Positions 33,143 through 41,544 of a DNA stretch of 64,000 bases are shown here, in pieces; position 1 is the stretch's first letter; each line of letters opens with the position of its first letter. The DNA is from Kiritimatiellia bacterium (GTDB taxonomy: Bacteria > Verrucomicrobiota > Kiritimatiellia > RFP12 > DVOR01). Below the pieces are notes generated by a model. That model worked only from the letters and a program-made list of their open reading frames with translations, searched no databases and had not been told where the DNA came from. Both the position numbers and the translations under genes were made by a program. Location: assembly GCA_900771325.1 (NCBI GenBank), contig CAAGNN010000031.1, forward strand, positions 1 through 64,000, written 5' to 3'.

Positions 33143-33286
33143 TAGCCGACAGCCGTCAGCGGACAGCGGACAGCCGCTTACGCGACGGGCCAACCTATAG
33201 CCGAACTAATGTGCTTTAACGGCTCAGACGGGAGAGGCATATCGAGCGCCAGCGCTGTCAGCTGTCGGCTGTCAGCTGTCGGCTTA
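33143..33286. mobile_element. MITE-like inverted-repeat element, copy 2 (144 bp)
   Basis: It has the same architecture and core motifs as the 143-bp element at 29374-29516 and the same orientation. The outer arms are TTAGCCGACAGCC... and ...GCTGTCGGCTTA. It fills the convergent gap between the helicase gene and the FtsW/RodA-type gene, whose TAA stop is formed by the last bases of the element. No ORF is inside. Confidence 0.65.
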
Positions 33287-34603
33287 GCGCGCACGGTCGT
33301 GCGCGCGGTTCGTGCACGCGCAGACCAGGCCGCAGAGGAGAAGGGTCGTGAGGAGCGAGAAGCCGCCCTGCGAGAAGAAGGGCAAGGTGATGCCCGTCAT
33401 CGGCAACGCCTTGGTGACGCCCCCGACGTTGAGCACCAACTGCACGCCCAATAGGGCCGTCAACCCCAACCCCAACAGTCGACACGGCGGCGGCAGGGCC
33501 TCGTCCATCGCCCGCGAACTGCGCCAAATCCACAGCCAAAAGCCCCCCAACACCAGCGCGCAGCCCACGAGCCCCCACTCCTCGGCCAGGGCCGCGTAGA
33601 CAAAGTCGCTCGTCACAATCGGCACGGTCCCAGGCATCCCCTCGCCCAGACCGGTCCCCCATAGGCCGCCGGCAAACTGCGCGCAGAGGCTCTGGCCAAT
33701 CTGCCAACCCTTGCCGGTGGGGTCCTGGAAGGGGTCGAGCCAGACGGCGAACCGGGCCGCGCTATGCGCCGAGAGGAAGCGGATCCCCCACCCCGCCGCT
33801 GCGGCCGCGCCCAGCCCCACCGCCAGCCACCCCACCTTCCGCGTGGCCGCGCAGAGCATTAACATCAGCGTTAGGCAGAGAATGAGGACAAGCCCCAGGT
33901 CGCGCACCGCCACCGCGCCCGCCAGCGGCACGCCCCACAACACCGCCAGAGCCAACGCCTCGCGTAACGGCGGCACGGGCACCCCGGCAACCGTCCGCGC
34001 CAGCGCCTCGCTCCGCGCCGGCAACCACGCAGCTGTAAAGGCCACCAAGAGCACCTTGACCAATTCCGTGGGGTTGATCTGCCCCGGGAGGAACATCCCT
34101 CCGCGATAACTGCGCCCGAAGAGCCGCAAAGCCGCCAGGACCCCCAGCGCCCCCAACCAGCAGACCCACTGCACGCGCGGCAGGGCGGCGGCCACCGTCT
34201 CGGCACGCAAACAGCGTAGGCAGAAGAGCCACCCGAACACGCCCCCCAGGAGCGGCAGGTAGGCCCGCCAGGCGTGCCACGCCTCGGCCCAGGTCCCCAA
34301 CCGCCACTGCTCCACAATGCCCAGCCCCAGCAAAAGCAGCGTCAGGGCCACGACAAGGCGGTCCCCGCCAAAGCGGCTCGGCCGCGTTACCCACCAACTC
34401 GCCAAGAGCGCCCCGAGCCAAAGCAGGAGGGGCGCGAAGAAGGCCCCGGGCGTGAGCGCATCGCTGCTCAGGCGCATCATCGCCACCGGGAAGGCCGCCG
34501 CCCCCACGCACGCCACCACCGCCAGGAAGACGCCCCCGCCGGCAACCGCTCCGGCCGCCGGTTTGACCGCTTTGGGAGCGCGCTTTTTTCGGGGTTTGGC
34601 CAT
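33284..34603 (-). CDS. SEDS-family peptidoglycan polymerase (FtsW/RodA-like), 439 aa
   Basis: This is a polytopic inner-membrane protein (about ten hydrophobic segments after a basic N-terminus, KPRKKRAPKAVKP) of the family that polymerises lipid II glycans for septal or side-wall growth. SEDS motifs are visible: INPTELVK, DPFQDPTGKGWQIGQSL, GGLWGTGLGEG, SDFVYAALAEEWG, and KALPMTGITLPFFSQGG near the C-terminus. FtsW versus RodA cannot be decided, because no penicillin-binding partner is adjacent. It is third in an operon with the Lol genes, its ATG only 4 nt after the lolD stop. Confidence 0.85.
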   Translation of the reverse strand: MAKPRKKRAPKAVKPAAGAVAGGGVFLAVVACVGAAAFPVAMMRLSSDALTPGAFFAPLLLWLGALLASWWVTRPSRFGGDRLVVALTLLLLGLGIVEQWRLGTWAEAWHAWRAYLPLLGGVFGWLFCLRCLRAETVAAALPRVQWVCWLGALGVLAALRLFGRSYRGGMFLPGQINPTELVKVLLVAFTAAWLPARSEALARTVAGVPVPPLREALALAVLWGVPLAGAVAVRDLGLVLILCLTLMLMLCAATRKVGWLAVGLGAAAAAGWGIRFLSAHSAARFAVWLDPFQDPTGKGWQIGQSLCAQFAGGLWGTGLGEGMPGTVPIVTSDFVYAALAEEWGLVGCALVLGGFWLWIWRSSRAMDEALPPPCRLLGLGLTALLGVQLVLNVGGVTKALPMTGITLPFFSQGGFSLLTTLLLCGLVCACTNRAHDRAR

Positions 34604-34607
34604 TGCC

Positions 34608-35294
34608 TCAGGCCTGCAACTTGCCGTCGGTCAACGTCAGCACGCGGCTGCACCGCGCGGCCGTCTCGGGATTGTGCGTGACCATCACCAAGAGGGCGTT
34701 CTGCTCGCGCACCAACTCGAAGAGCAGGTCCAGAACCCGTTCGCCGGTCGCGGCATCCAAGTTGCCGGTCGGCTCGTCGGCCAGGATTAGTGGCGGCTCG
34801 TTCATCAACGCCCGGGCAATGGCCGCGCGCTGCTGTTCGCCGCCGGAGAGTTCTAGAGGCGTATGGCGCAGACGCCCGGCAAGCCCCACGCGCGCAAGGA
34901 GCGCCTCGGCCCGCGCACGCAAGCGCTTGGCCGAAAAGCGCCCCAGGGCCATCGCCGGGAGCATCACATTCTCGGTAATATCCATCTCCGGCAAGAGGTG
35001 ATAGGCCTGGAAGACGAAGCCGATACGCTCGGCGCGCAGCCGCGTCCGCCGCCGGGCCGAGAGCGCGTAGAGCGGCAGACCGTCGACCGTCACCTCGCCG
35101 GCCTCCGGGCGGTCCAAGCCGCCGAGCACATGCAGGAGGGTCGACTTGCCGGCACCGCTACGGCCGATGATGGCCACCGTCTCGCCGCGTTCGGCCGAGA
35201 AGTCCGCCTGCCGGAGAATCTCCAGGCGCTTGCCGTGGAGGGTGTAGGCTTTGCACAAACCAGTGGCCGCGAGGGCCGAAGAGGGGGTAGACAT
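34608..35294 (-). CDS. lolD: Lipoprotein-release ABC transporter ATP-binding protein LolD (228 aa)
   Basis: This is the ATPase of the complex that extracts outer-membrane lipoproteins from the inner membrane. Walker A GRSGAGKST, signature LSGGEQQRAAIARAL, Walker B LILADEPTGNLD and the H-loop MVTHN are all present. The ADEPTGNLD form is typical of the LolD/MacB/FtsE group. The ATG at 35294 (STPSSALAATG) has AAGGAG just upstream, inside the end of the permease gene; the longer in-frame extension overlaps the permease and is rejected. Spacing of 4 nt on both sides shows a tight operon. Confidence 0.9.
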   Translation of the reverse strand: MSTPSSALAATGLCKAYTLHGKRLEILRQADFSAERGETVAIIGRSGAGKSTLLHVLGGLDRPEAGEVTVDGLPLYALSARRRTRLRAERIGFVFQAYHLLPEMDITENVMLPAMALGRFSAKRLRARAEALLARVGLAGRLRHTPLELSGGEQQRAAIARALMNEPPLILADEPTGNLDAATGERVLDLLFELVREQNALLVMVTHNPETAARCSRVLTLTDGKLQA

Positions 35295-35298
35295 TGGC

Positions 35299-36552
35299 TT
35301 ACTCCTTGCGCAGGGCATCGACAGGATCCATCGCGGCGGCCCGCCACGCCGGCAGGAGCGACGCAAGGGCGCAGAAGCCCACCACCATCACCGCCACCTG
35401 CACCACCTCCAGCGCCTCCACGCGCCAAGGAAGCGCATCCAGACCGTAAACCGCCTTCGGGAAGACCTCCACCCCGACATGCGCCAACGCCTCCACTAGG
35501 CTCTGCAAGTTGCACAGCACCAGGAAGGCCAGGGCAATCCCCAGCGCCGTCCCCACCACGCACTGGACCCAGCCATAACAGACAAAGGTCATCGCCAACT
35601 GCCGCGTCGAGAAGCCCAACGCCTTGAGCAGACCAATCTCGTGGGTCTTCTGCACCGTAATGACGATAATAGTGTTCACCACGCAGAAGATGGCCACCAC
35701 GCTGATGAAGATCAGCAGCAGCGTCATCATATTCTTCTCCGTGGCCACCGCGTTGAAGATGAGGCGGTCGAGCTGCTGCCAGGTGCTAATCGTCAGCGCC
35801 CGATAAGGCATCCGCGCCTGCGCCACCTCGCGCACCTGCGCCAAGAGCGGGTCGGGCTCCAACCCAAAGGGCGAGAGCGCCTGCGGATCGGCCACGCGCA
35901 GCGAGACGCTGTTCGCGCCAATCTCCACCCCCGCCAAATCCCGCGCCACCGGCAGCGACACGAAGAGATACCCGCCATCAAACTCCGCCTGACCCGTCTG
36001 GTAAATCCCCCGCACCGTCAGCCGCTCGGGGAAGTAAATCTCGTCGCGCTTGACCAAATTCATCGGCGAATAGACCATCAACTCGTCGTTCACCCCCACC
36101 ATCAACCGCGCGGCCATATCAATCCCGAGGACCACCCCCTCGCCACTCACGTCAAAGCGCCCATTCCACATCTCAAAGGGCAACATCTTCTGCACCCGCT
36201 CGCTATCCACCCCCAGGAGGATCGGCGCCAAAATCCGCCCGTTATACTCCGCCAGCACCCGCGTCTCGATACTCGGCGAAGCCGCCTCCACCCCCGCAAT
36301 CCCATCCAGTGCCCGGCACAACCCCTCCTCCCCCACCAACGGCTGACGGTTCGCCGCCTGAATCACAATATGCGGCTTGAAGGCCAAAATCTTCTGCTGC
36401 CACGTATCGCCAAATCCCGTAAAGACCGCCCGGACGATAATCACAATCGCCACCCCAATCGTCACCCCCAACACCGAGAGCACCGTCACGACCGAAGCCA
36501 CCCCGCGCCGAGGGCGTAGATACTTAAGCGCCAAGAACATCGAAAACATCAT
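35299..36552 (-). CDS. LolC/LolE-family lipoprotein-release permease (417 aa)
   Basis: This is the inner-membrane permease of the lipoprotein-sorting ABC transporter. The N-terminal FALKYLRPRR-type motif and first transmembrane helix (VTVLSVLGVTIGVAIVIIV) are followed by a large periplasmic MacB-type domain (residues ~45-265). A C-terminal FtsX block has three helices and the motifs THEIGLLKALGFS and PVDALRKE. Only one permease gene is present next to lolD, so it may work as a homodimer (LolF-like). Two adjacent ATGs begin the gene. The -10 element lies only 6 nt upstream, so the mRNA is probably leaderless. Confidence 0.88.
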   Translation of the reverse strand: MMFSMFLALKYLRPRRGVASVVTVLSVLGVTIGVAIVIIVRAVFTGFGDTWQQKILAFKPHIVIQAANRQPLVGEEGLCRALDGIAGVEAASPSIETRVLAEYNGRILAPILLGVDSERVQKMLPFEMWNGRFDVSGEGVVLGIDMAARLMVGVNDELMVYSPMNLVKRDEIYFPERLTVRGIYQTGQAEFDGGYLFVSLPVARDLAGVEIGANSVSLRVADPQALSPFGLEPDPLLAQVREVAQARMPYRALTISTWQQLDRLIFNAVATEKNMMTLLLIFISVVAIFCVVNTIIVITVQKTHEIGLLKALGFSTRQLAMTFVCYGWVQCVVGTALGIALAFLVLCNLQSLVEALAHVGVEVFPKAVYGLDALPWRVEALEVVQVAVMVVGFCALASLLPAWRAAAMDPVDALRKE

Positions 36553-36558
36553 ACCGCC

Positions 36559-36564
36559 ATTCTA
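36559..36564 (-). promoter_or_regulatory. -10 element of the lol-SEDS operon (leaderless start)
   Basis: On the minus strand TAGAAT ends 6 nt before the ATG at 36552, so the transcript would begin at the start codon. No convincing -35 is seen in the GC-rich sequence upstream. Confidence 0.5.
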
Positions 36565-36627
36565 CCAAATCCCTCCCCGCCCCGCTCGCCTTACGCGGCA
36601 GAAAGAGCACTTTTGGCCACAGACACA

Positions 36628-36659
36628 ACACCTGCTAGCCGCGAACGGCTAGCAGGTGT
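36628..36659 (-). terminator. Strong hairpin downstream of the BspA-like gene
   Basis: A perfect 14-bp stem (ACACCTGCTAGCCG) with a CGAA tetraloop lies 15 bp past the stop of the BspA-like gene. There is no T-run on the minus strand, so it may act as an mRNA 3' stabiliser or a non-canonical terminator before the lol promoter. Confidence 0.6.
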
Positions 36660-36674
36660 GAGCGAAGCGAATCC

Positions 36675-39671
36675 TTACTTGCTAATACGGATGCGATAGA
36701 AGGCGGAGGGGCCGCGCTTGGTGGGGTTCGGGGTCCACGTCTCACCGTTGCCAACCGTGCTCGCGCCCTCGGTGAGACTATCGAGCGAGTCACCTTCCAG
36801 GAGGATATAGGTGAGGCCGGGCTTCGTCTTGGCGGTGGTGAGCGGTTGCTTGGCCGAGGGGTCAAAGACCGCCCCGCCCTCGGCAGAGGTGTCAAGAATC
36901 GCCTCGGCAATCGCGGCCTGGACATCGACCTTCGAGAGGTCTATCGTCCCCTCCCCTGCCTTCGTGAAGTCAAGGAACTCGGTAATATCGTAGCGCTTCT
37001 CGCCGTCGACCTTGACCACCTTGACGGTCGCGCCATTCGCCGTCACGCTCGTGGCTGTGCTCGGCACCTCAACGCTCACCTTGCCCGCCTCCACCCCCTC
37101 AGGAATGGACACCACAACCTCCCCCACCCCCTCGCTCGGCTTAACCACCCACCCCGTCTCCGCAGAACCCTCAATGGTGGCCCCCTCATCGCCAGGCACA
37201 GATGGCTTCTCTACCGCTGCCGCGCGTTCCATCACGAGCCCGTGCCACATCCCGTCCACAATCTCTGCCTCCCACGCTGCCGCATACGCCGCCGAATAAT
37301 AGCCCTGTGTTCCCGCAGGGAAACTCGAACTATAAGCCCAACACGGCTTTCCAGAGAAAGTCACCGAGGTCAGAGAAGTGCAATAGCGGAACGCAGAGTG
37401 GCCGATATAGGTCACGTTCGCAGGAATCCTCACAGAGGTCATTCGCCAGCAACCATCAAACGCATAGTCGCCGATGGTGGTCACGCCTTCGGGAAGCGTG
37501 ACAGAGGTCAAATCACAATCACGAAATGCCCCTTCGCCAATGGAGGTCACACTCGAGGGAATCATCACCGAAGTCAGAGAAAAGCAAGAGTCAAACGCCC
37601 AGTCGCCAATAGAGGTTACGCCTTCGGGAAGCGTGACAGAGGTCAAATCACAATGGGCGAATGCTCCATCGCCAATGGAGGTCACCCCCTCGGGGACCCG
37701 ATACTCGCCTTCTACACCTAAAGCAGCTATAAGCGTCGTCTTCTCTTTATTAAATAGAGATCCTCCTAGCAAGGAAAAACAGGTATTATCGGCACTTAGC
37801 GAGATGGTAAGCGAAGGACAGCCGCTAAATGTAGCCGCTCCAATACTTGTCACACTCGAGGGAATCGTCACCGAGGTCAGAGAAAAGCAAGACTCAAACG
37901 CCCAGTCGCCAATAGAAGTTACTCCCTCGGGAAGCGTGACAGAGGTCAAATTACAATCGGCGAATGCATAGTCACCGATAGTAATCACTCCTTTTGGAAT
38001 CATCACTGATGTCAAATTACAATAGGCAAATGCTCCATCGCCAATGGAGGTCACCCCCTCAGGAACCCGATACTCGCCTTCCACACCGGGAGCAGCTAGA
38101 AGCGTTGTCCTCGTTTTATCAAATAGAAGTCCCTCTTGCGCGGAGAAGTAGGCGTTGTCCTCACTGACCGAGAACTCCAGTGAATAACATTCGCTAAATG
38201 CAGTCGCTCCAATCCTTGTCACACTCGCAGGGATCGTTACTGCAGTCAGAGCAGTCCCCCGAAACGCCCCGTAGCCAATGGAAGTCACGCCCTCGGGAAT
38301 CTCCACCGAACTCAGAGCGCATTTGTCAAACGCCCACTGACCAATGGAGGTCACACCTGCAGGGAGTTCCACCGAGCTCAGACCGCACCCAGCAAACACA
38401 GAGTCATCGATGAGGGTCAAGCCAGACGGAATCGTCACCGAGGTCAAAGAATTGCACCAATAGAATGCGTGGTTATCGATAGTTGTTACGCTTTCAGGAA
38501 TCGTCACCGAGAGCAAAGAAGAGCAATAGGCAAACGCCCCCTCACCAATAGATGTCACCCCCTCAGGAATCTTTACCGAGACTAGAGCATCATCCCAACC
38601 GAACGCATCTTCGCCGATAGCGGTGACGGGATAGCCGCCGAGGGTGGTGGGGATGACGAGGTCGCCAGCGTAGTCTGTGGAGAACCCGGTGATCGTGACT
38701 TCACCATTGGAGACTGTGTAAGTGAAAAGATCCTCCTCTGGCGAATCCACTTCCTCCGCCAGGGTCATACTCAACCCGTTCCACATCCCGTCCACGATCT
38801 CCGCCTCCCACGCCGCCGCATACGCCGCCGGATAAAACCCTGGCACATTCACCGGGAATGTCGATTCAACCACCGCACACGGCTTTCCCAAGAAAGTCAC
38901 CGCTGTTAGAGAACTACATTCCTCGAACGCCCCATAACCGATAGAAGTCACGCTATCGGGAATCGTCACCGAGGGCAGAGAACTGCAACCGAAGAACGCA
39001 CAGTCGCCGATGGAGGTCACGCCTGCAGGAATCACCATTGAGGCCAAAGAACTACAACTGGAAAACGAATACCTGCCGATGGTGGTCAAACTCTTAGGAA
39101 TTGTCACCGAGGTTAGAGAAGTGCAACCCCTGAACGCCGCGTCACCAATAGAGGTCACGCCCTCGGGAATCACATAATCTCCAGTTACACTAGGTGCAGC
39201 AAGAAGCGCCGTGTATCCCTTATTAAACAAACACCCCTCTTGTGACGCATACGAAGAATTACCGGAATCCACTGCAATAACTAGAGAACTGCACCCAGAG
39301 AACGCATCTTTGCCAATACTAGTCACACCTGCAGGAATCATCACCGAAGTCAGAGAGCTGCACTCGTCGAACGCATAGCGACCGATAGTGGTCACACTTG
39401 AAGGAATCGTCACCGAAGTTAAAGCGCTACAAAAAGAGAATGCTGCTTCGCCGATGGCGGTGACGGGGTAGCCGCCGAGGGTGGAGGGAATGCCGAGGTC
39501 GCCGGAGTAGGACTCCGGAAAGTCGGTGATTGTGGCTTGGCCGTTGGTGACGGAATAGGTGAAGTCTCCCTCGGTTTCGGCGAGGAGAGGGACGGAGAGG
39601 AGGAGAATAAAGAGGAGGAGGATGTGGCGGCGGATGGCGGTCAGGGGGAAGAGGCGTAAAAGACGGTTCAT
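36675..39671 (-). CDS. Secreted BspA-like leucine-rich repeat surface protein (998 aa)
   Basis: The signal peptide covers residues 1-31 (HILLLFILLLSVPLLAE). More than 20 LRR_5/BspA-type repeats of ~23 residues follow, of the form SLTSVTIPEGVTSIGDGAF, arranged in two halves divided at ~residue 310 by a repeated cassette (GYPVTAIGEDAF, MWNGLSM). The C-terminal ~170 residues are a separate domain ending FYRIRISK. AAAGGAG precedes the ATG by 8 nt. BspA proteins bind host or matrix proteins in other anaerobes; here a surface-binding role is inference. It is a single-gene unit with its own promoter. DNA-level near-identity between repeats suggests that repeat number can vary. Confidence 0.88.
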   Translation of the reverse strand: MNRLLRLFPLTAIRRHILLLFILLLSVPLLAETEGDFTYSVTNGQATITDFPESYSGDLGIPSTLGGYPVTAIGEAAFSFCSALTSVTIPSSVTTIGRYAFDECSSLTSVMIPAGVTSIGKDAFSGCSSLVIAVDSGNSSYASQEGCLFNKGYTALLAAPSVTGDYVIPEGVTSIGDAAFRGCTSLTSVTIPKSLTTIGRYSFSSCSSLASMVIPAGVTSIGDCAFFGCSSLPSVTIPDSVTSIGYGAFEECSSLTAVTFLGKPCAVVESTFPVNVPGFYPAAYAAAWEAEIVDGMWNGLSMTLAEEVDSPEEDLFTYTVSNGEVTITGFSTDYAGDLVIPTTLGGYPVTAIGEDAFGWDDALVSVKIPEGVTSIGEGAFAYCSSLLSVTIPESVTTIDNHAFYWCNSLTSVTIPSGLTLIDDSVFAGCGLSSVELPAGVTSIGQWAFDKCALSSVEIPEGVTSIGYGAFRGTALTAVTIPASVTRIGATAFSECYSLEFSVSEDNAYFSAQEGLLFDKTRTTLLAAPGVEGEYRVPEGVTSIGDGAFAYCNLTSVMIPKGVITIGDYAFADCNLTSVTLPEGVTSIGDWAFESCFSLTSVTIPSSVTSIGAATFSGCPSLTISLSADNTCFSLLGGSLFNKEKTTLIAALGVEGEYRVPEGVTSIGDGAFAHCDLTSVTLPEGVTSIGDWAFDSCFSLTSVMIPSSVTSIGEGAFRDCDLTSVTLPEGVTTIGDYAFDGCWRMTSVRIPANVTYIGHSAFRYCTSLTSVTFSGKPCWAYSSSFPAGTQGYYSAAYAAAWEAEIVDGMWHGLVMERAAAVEKPSVPGDEGATIEGSAETGWVVKPSEGVGEVVVSIPEGVEAGKVSVEVPSTATSVTANGATVKVVKVDGEKRYDITEFLDFTKAGEGTIDLSKVDVQAAIAEAILDTSAEGGAVFDPSAKQPLTTAKTKPGLTYILLEGDSLDSLTEGASTVGNGETWTPNPTKRGPSAFYRIRISK

Positions 39672-39712
39672 TGTGGACTCCTTTACGAGGGCTAAGGCGA
39701 ACGACGGCTACT

Positions 39713-39742
39713 ATTCTACCCCCCGATGGGCCTCTAGGTCAA
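39713..39742 (-). promoter_or_regulatory. Sigma70-type promoter of the BspA-like gene
   Basis: On the minus strand TTGACC (39742-39737), an 18-bp spacer and TAGAAT (39718-39713) give a ~35-nt leader before the ATG at 39671. Spacing and both hexamers closely match the promoter of the giant surface operon. Confidence 0.75.
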
Positions 39743-39843
39743 GCGATTTTTTGCATTCGATGGGCGGCGCACCTGCGAGGAACTGCTCGCCCCACCCCCT
39801 TGGGAGCGTCGACCGCTCCACCTCGGCAAAGGCACTCGCTGGG

Positions 39844-40010
39844 CACACGCGCGCGAGAACCCATTGTTATTCGAGGTACGCGCGCGCACGCGCGAAGCTT
39901 GAATTGGTCTTCGGAGTAGGCTGTGCAAAACCGACTCGCCCCGGGTTCACCTTGCATCCGCCCCGGGTTCGCCTCCGACCCGGGGCGAGTGGCCTGGCGG
40001 AGCAGACCAC
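39844..40010. repeat. Composite GC-rich repeat, locus 3
   Basis: Two alternating CG tracts (39844-39855 and GTACGCGCGCGCACGCGCG at 39876-39894) are followed by GTGCAAAACCGACTCGCC, then two inverted and one direct copy of the CCCGGGGCGG-type unit, and a hairpin at 39989-40010 (GTGGCCTG / CAGACCAC) with TGCAAAAC after it. It lies in the divergent gap between the BspA-like gene and nagA. The remainder of that gap (40011-40114) shows no further feature. Confidence 0.8.
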
Positions 40011-40114
40011 TGCAAAACGCTTCATAGCACCTCCTCACCTCCCATTCGGGGCGGTTCATCGGAGGCCGAAGCCTACACCTCCCCTCCCCTGGACCCTCCT
40101 CCGCGGCACGCGCC

Positions 40115-40144
40115 CTGTCGACTGTCCACTGTCCACTGTTGACT
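40115..40144. repeat. Degenerate short-period tag (CCACTGT type)
   Basis: CTGTCGACTGTCCACTGTCC followed by ACTGTTGACT is an imperfect 7-8 nt tandem array just upstream of the nagA promoter. It is related in style to the tags near 0.3, 60.8 and 61.2 kb. Confidence 0.5.
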
Positions 40145-40170
40145 AAGAGCGCAGCGAACGCACAAGAGGC

Positions 40171-40199
40171 TTGCTGTTTGCGCCGGAAAGGTCTATACT
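40171..40199 (+). promoter_or_regulatory. Sigma70-type promoter of nagA
   Basis: TTGCTG (40171-40176), a 17-bp spacer and TATACT (40194-40199) precede a ~25-nt leader containing AAAAGGAG before the nagA ATG. Confidence 0.8.
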
Positions 40200-40231
40200 A
40201 TGGACAGTCATCACAGAAAAGGAGTGCCATT

Positions 40232-41395
40232 ATGGCTAAAGGTCTCATTAAGAATGCGTATATTGTCAGCCCCGGGTACGAGTTCGACGGCGGGGCCATC
40301 GTCATCGAGAACGGCAAGATTGCCAAGGTGTTGCAGCCGGGTACGCCGCTTCCGACGGATGCCGATTGGGTCTATGATGCTGAGGGCAACCTGGTGATGC
40401 CTGGCTTCATCGATGTGCATACCCACGGCGCGGTGGGCGTGGATGTCTGCGATGCCGACGATCCGACCGCGATTGAGAAGATTGCGAAGGCGAAGTTGGA
40501 AGAGGGTTGCACCGCGTGGTGCCCGACCACGCTCACCCTGCCGCCCGAGCAGCTGGAGGCTTCGCTCAAGCACGTGGCCGAGTATCGCAAGAGCGAGAAG
40601 TACTCGAAGGTCCTGGGCGTGCACCTGGAGGGGCCCTTCGTCAACCCGGCTTGCTGTGGCGCGCAGAATCCTGCCTATCTCCGCAAGCCCGACATTGAAG
40701 AGGTCAAGCGCTTGCACGCCATTACTCCGGTCTGCCAGGTCTCCTACGCGCCTGAAGCGGAAGTGGGCGACGGTGCGAAGTTCGCGCGCGACTGCCTGGA
40801 GATGGGCATTGTCCCCTCCGCCGGCCACACCAAGTGCTCCTACAAGGAGTTTAAGGCTATCTACGCTGCCGGTCTGCGCCACCTGACGCACTTCTGCAAC
40901 CAGATGACCCCGCTCCACCACCGCGACATCGGCCTGGTCGGTGCCGGGCTGCTTCTCGACGACCTGCGCGCCGAGATGATTTGCGACAAGATCCACCTCT
41001 GCCCCGAGATGATTGAGCTCGCTTTCCAAACCAAGGACCCCGAGACCATCCTCTTGATTACCGACTCGATGCGCGCCAGCCACATGCCCGACGGCCCCTC
41101 CAGCCTCGGCGGGTTGGACGTGATTGTGAAGGACGGCGCGGCGCGTCTGGCCTCCAATGGCGCTCTGGCCGGCTCCATCCTGAAGATGAATGTGGCCCTC
41201 AAGAATGTCTGGGAGATCACCGGTATGCCCCTGAGCGTCCTGGTGAAGACCACCTCCTACAACCAGGCCCTCGAGCACGGCTTGGAGGACACCCTCGGCT
41301 GCATCGAGCCCGGCTACACCGCCGACATCACCGTTCTCGACGACGAATCTTTCGCCGTCAAGGCGGTCTTCATCGACGGCGAGAAGCGCCTGTAA
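40232..41395 (+). CDS. nagA: N-acetylglucosamine-6-phosphate deacetylase (387 aa)
   Basis: It deacetylates GlcNAc-6-phosphate to glucosamine-6-phosphate in amino-sugar catabolism and cell-wall recycling (cytoplasmic amidohydrolase). The metal-site HxH (DVHTHG), the metal-binding Glu (HLEGPF), His residues in SAGHT and THFCNQM, and the catalytic Asp in LLITDSM are all in the expected order. Length is normal. The ATG at 40232 has AAGGAG upstream; longer in-frame starts precede the promoter and are rejected. It is monocistronic with its own terminator. No nagB or transporter is adjacent. Confidence 0.93.
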   Translation: MAKGLIKNAYIVSPGYEFDGGAIVIENGKIAKVLQPGTPLPTDADWVYDAEGNLVMPGFIDVHTHGAVGVDVCDADDPTAIEKIAKAKLEEGCTAWCPTTLTLPPEQLEASLKHVAEYRKSEKYSKVLGVHLEGPFVNPACCGAQNPAYLRKPDIEEVKRLHAITPVCQVSYAPEAEVGDGAKFARDCLEMGIVPSAGHTKCSYKEFKAIYAAGLRHLTHFCNQMTPLHHRDIGLVGAGLLLDDLRAEMICDKIHLCPEMIELAFQTKDPETILLITDSMRASHMPDGPSSLGGLDVIVKDGAARLASNGALAGSILKMNVALKNVWEITGMPLSVLVKTTSYNQALEHGLEDTLGCIEPGYTADITVLDDESFAVKAVFIDGEKRL

Positions 41396-41422
41396 GCTCC
41401 TTGCTTGGCGCAATACACACGA

Positions 41423-41457
41423 GGCGCGCGGTCCCACGGCCGCGCGTCACGTTTTTT
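41423..41457 (+). terminator. Rho-independent terminator of nagA
   Basis: CGCGCGG, an 8-nt loop, CCGCGCG, then CACGTTTTTT. It is located 28 bp after the nagA stop. Confidence 0.85.
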
Positions 41458-41492
41458 ACACCTGCCCCGCCAATGTGACCTCCTCATTGTCC

Positions 41493-41527
41493 GCGGCGCG
41501 CGAAAGCGATTGACTTTCGCGCGCCGC
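41493..41527. promoter_or_regulatory. 14-bp perfect inverted repeat overlapping a promoter
   Basis: GCGGCGCGCGAAAG (41493-41506) and CTTTCGCGCGCCGC (41514-41527) flank a 7-bp centre. The repeat covers the -35 box and most of the spacer of the promoter of structured RNA copy 1. This position suits a repressor operator, or a hairpin of read-through nagA mRNA. The second RNA copy has no such repeat. Confidence 0.6.
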
Positions 41528-41538
41528 AGGGGTATACT
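41510..41538 (+). promoter_or_regulatory. Strong sigma70-type promoter of structured RNA copy 1
   Basis: TTGACT (41510-41515), a spacer of exactly 17 bp and TATACT (41533-41538). The conserved RNA begins 6 nt after the -10, as expected for its 5' end. Confidence 0.85.
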
Positions 41539-41544
41539 GTAGGT

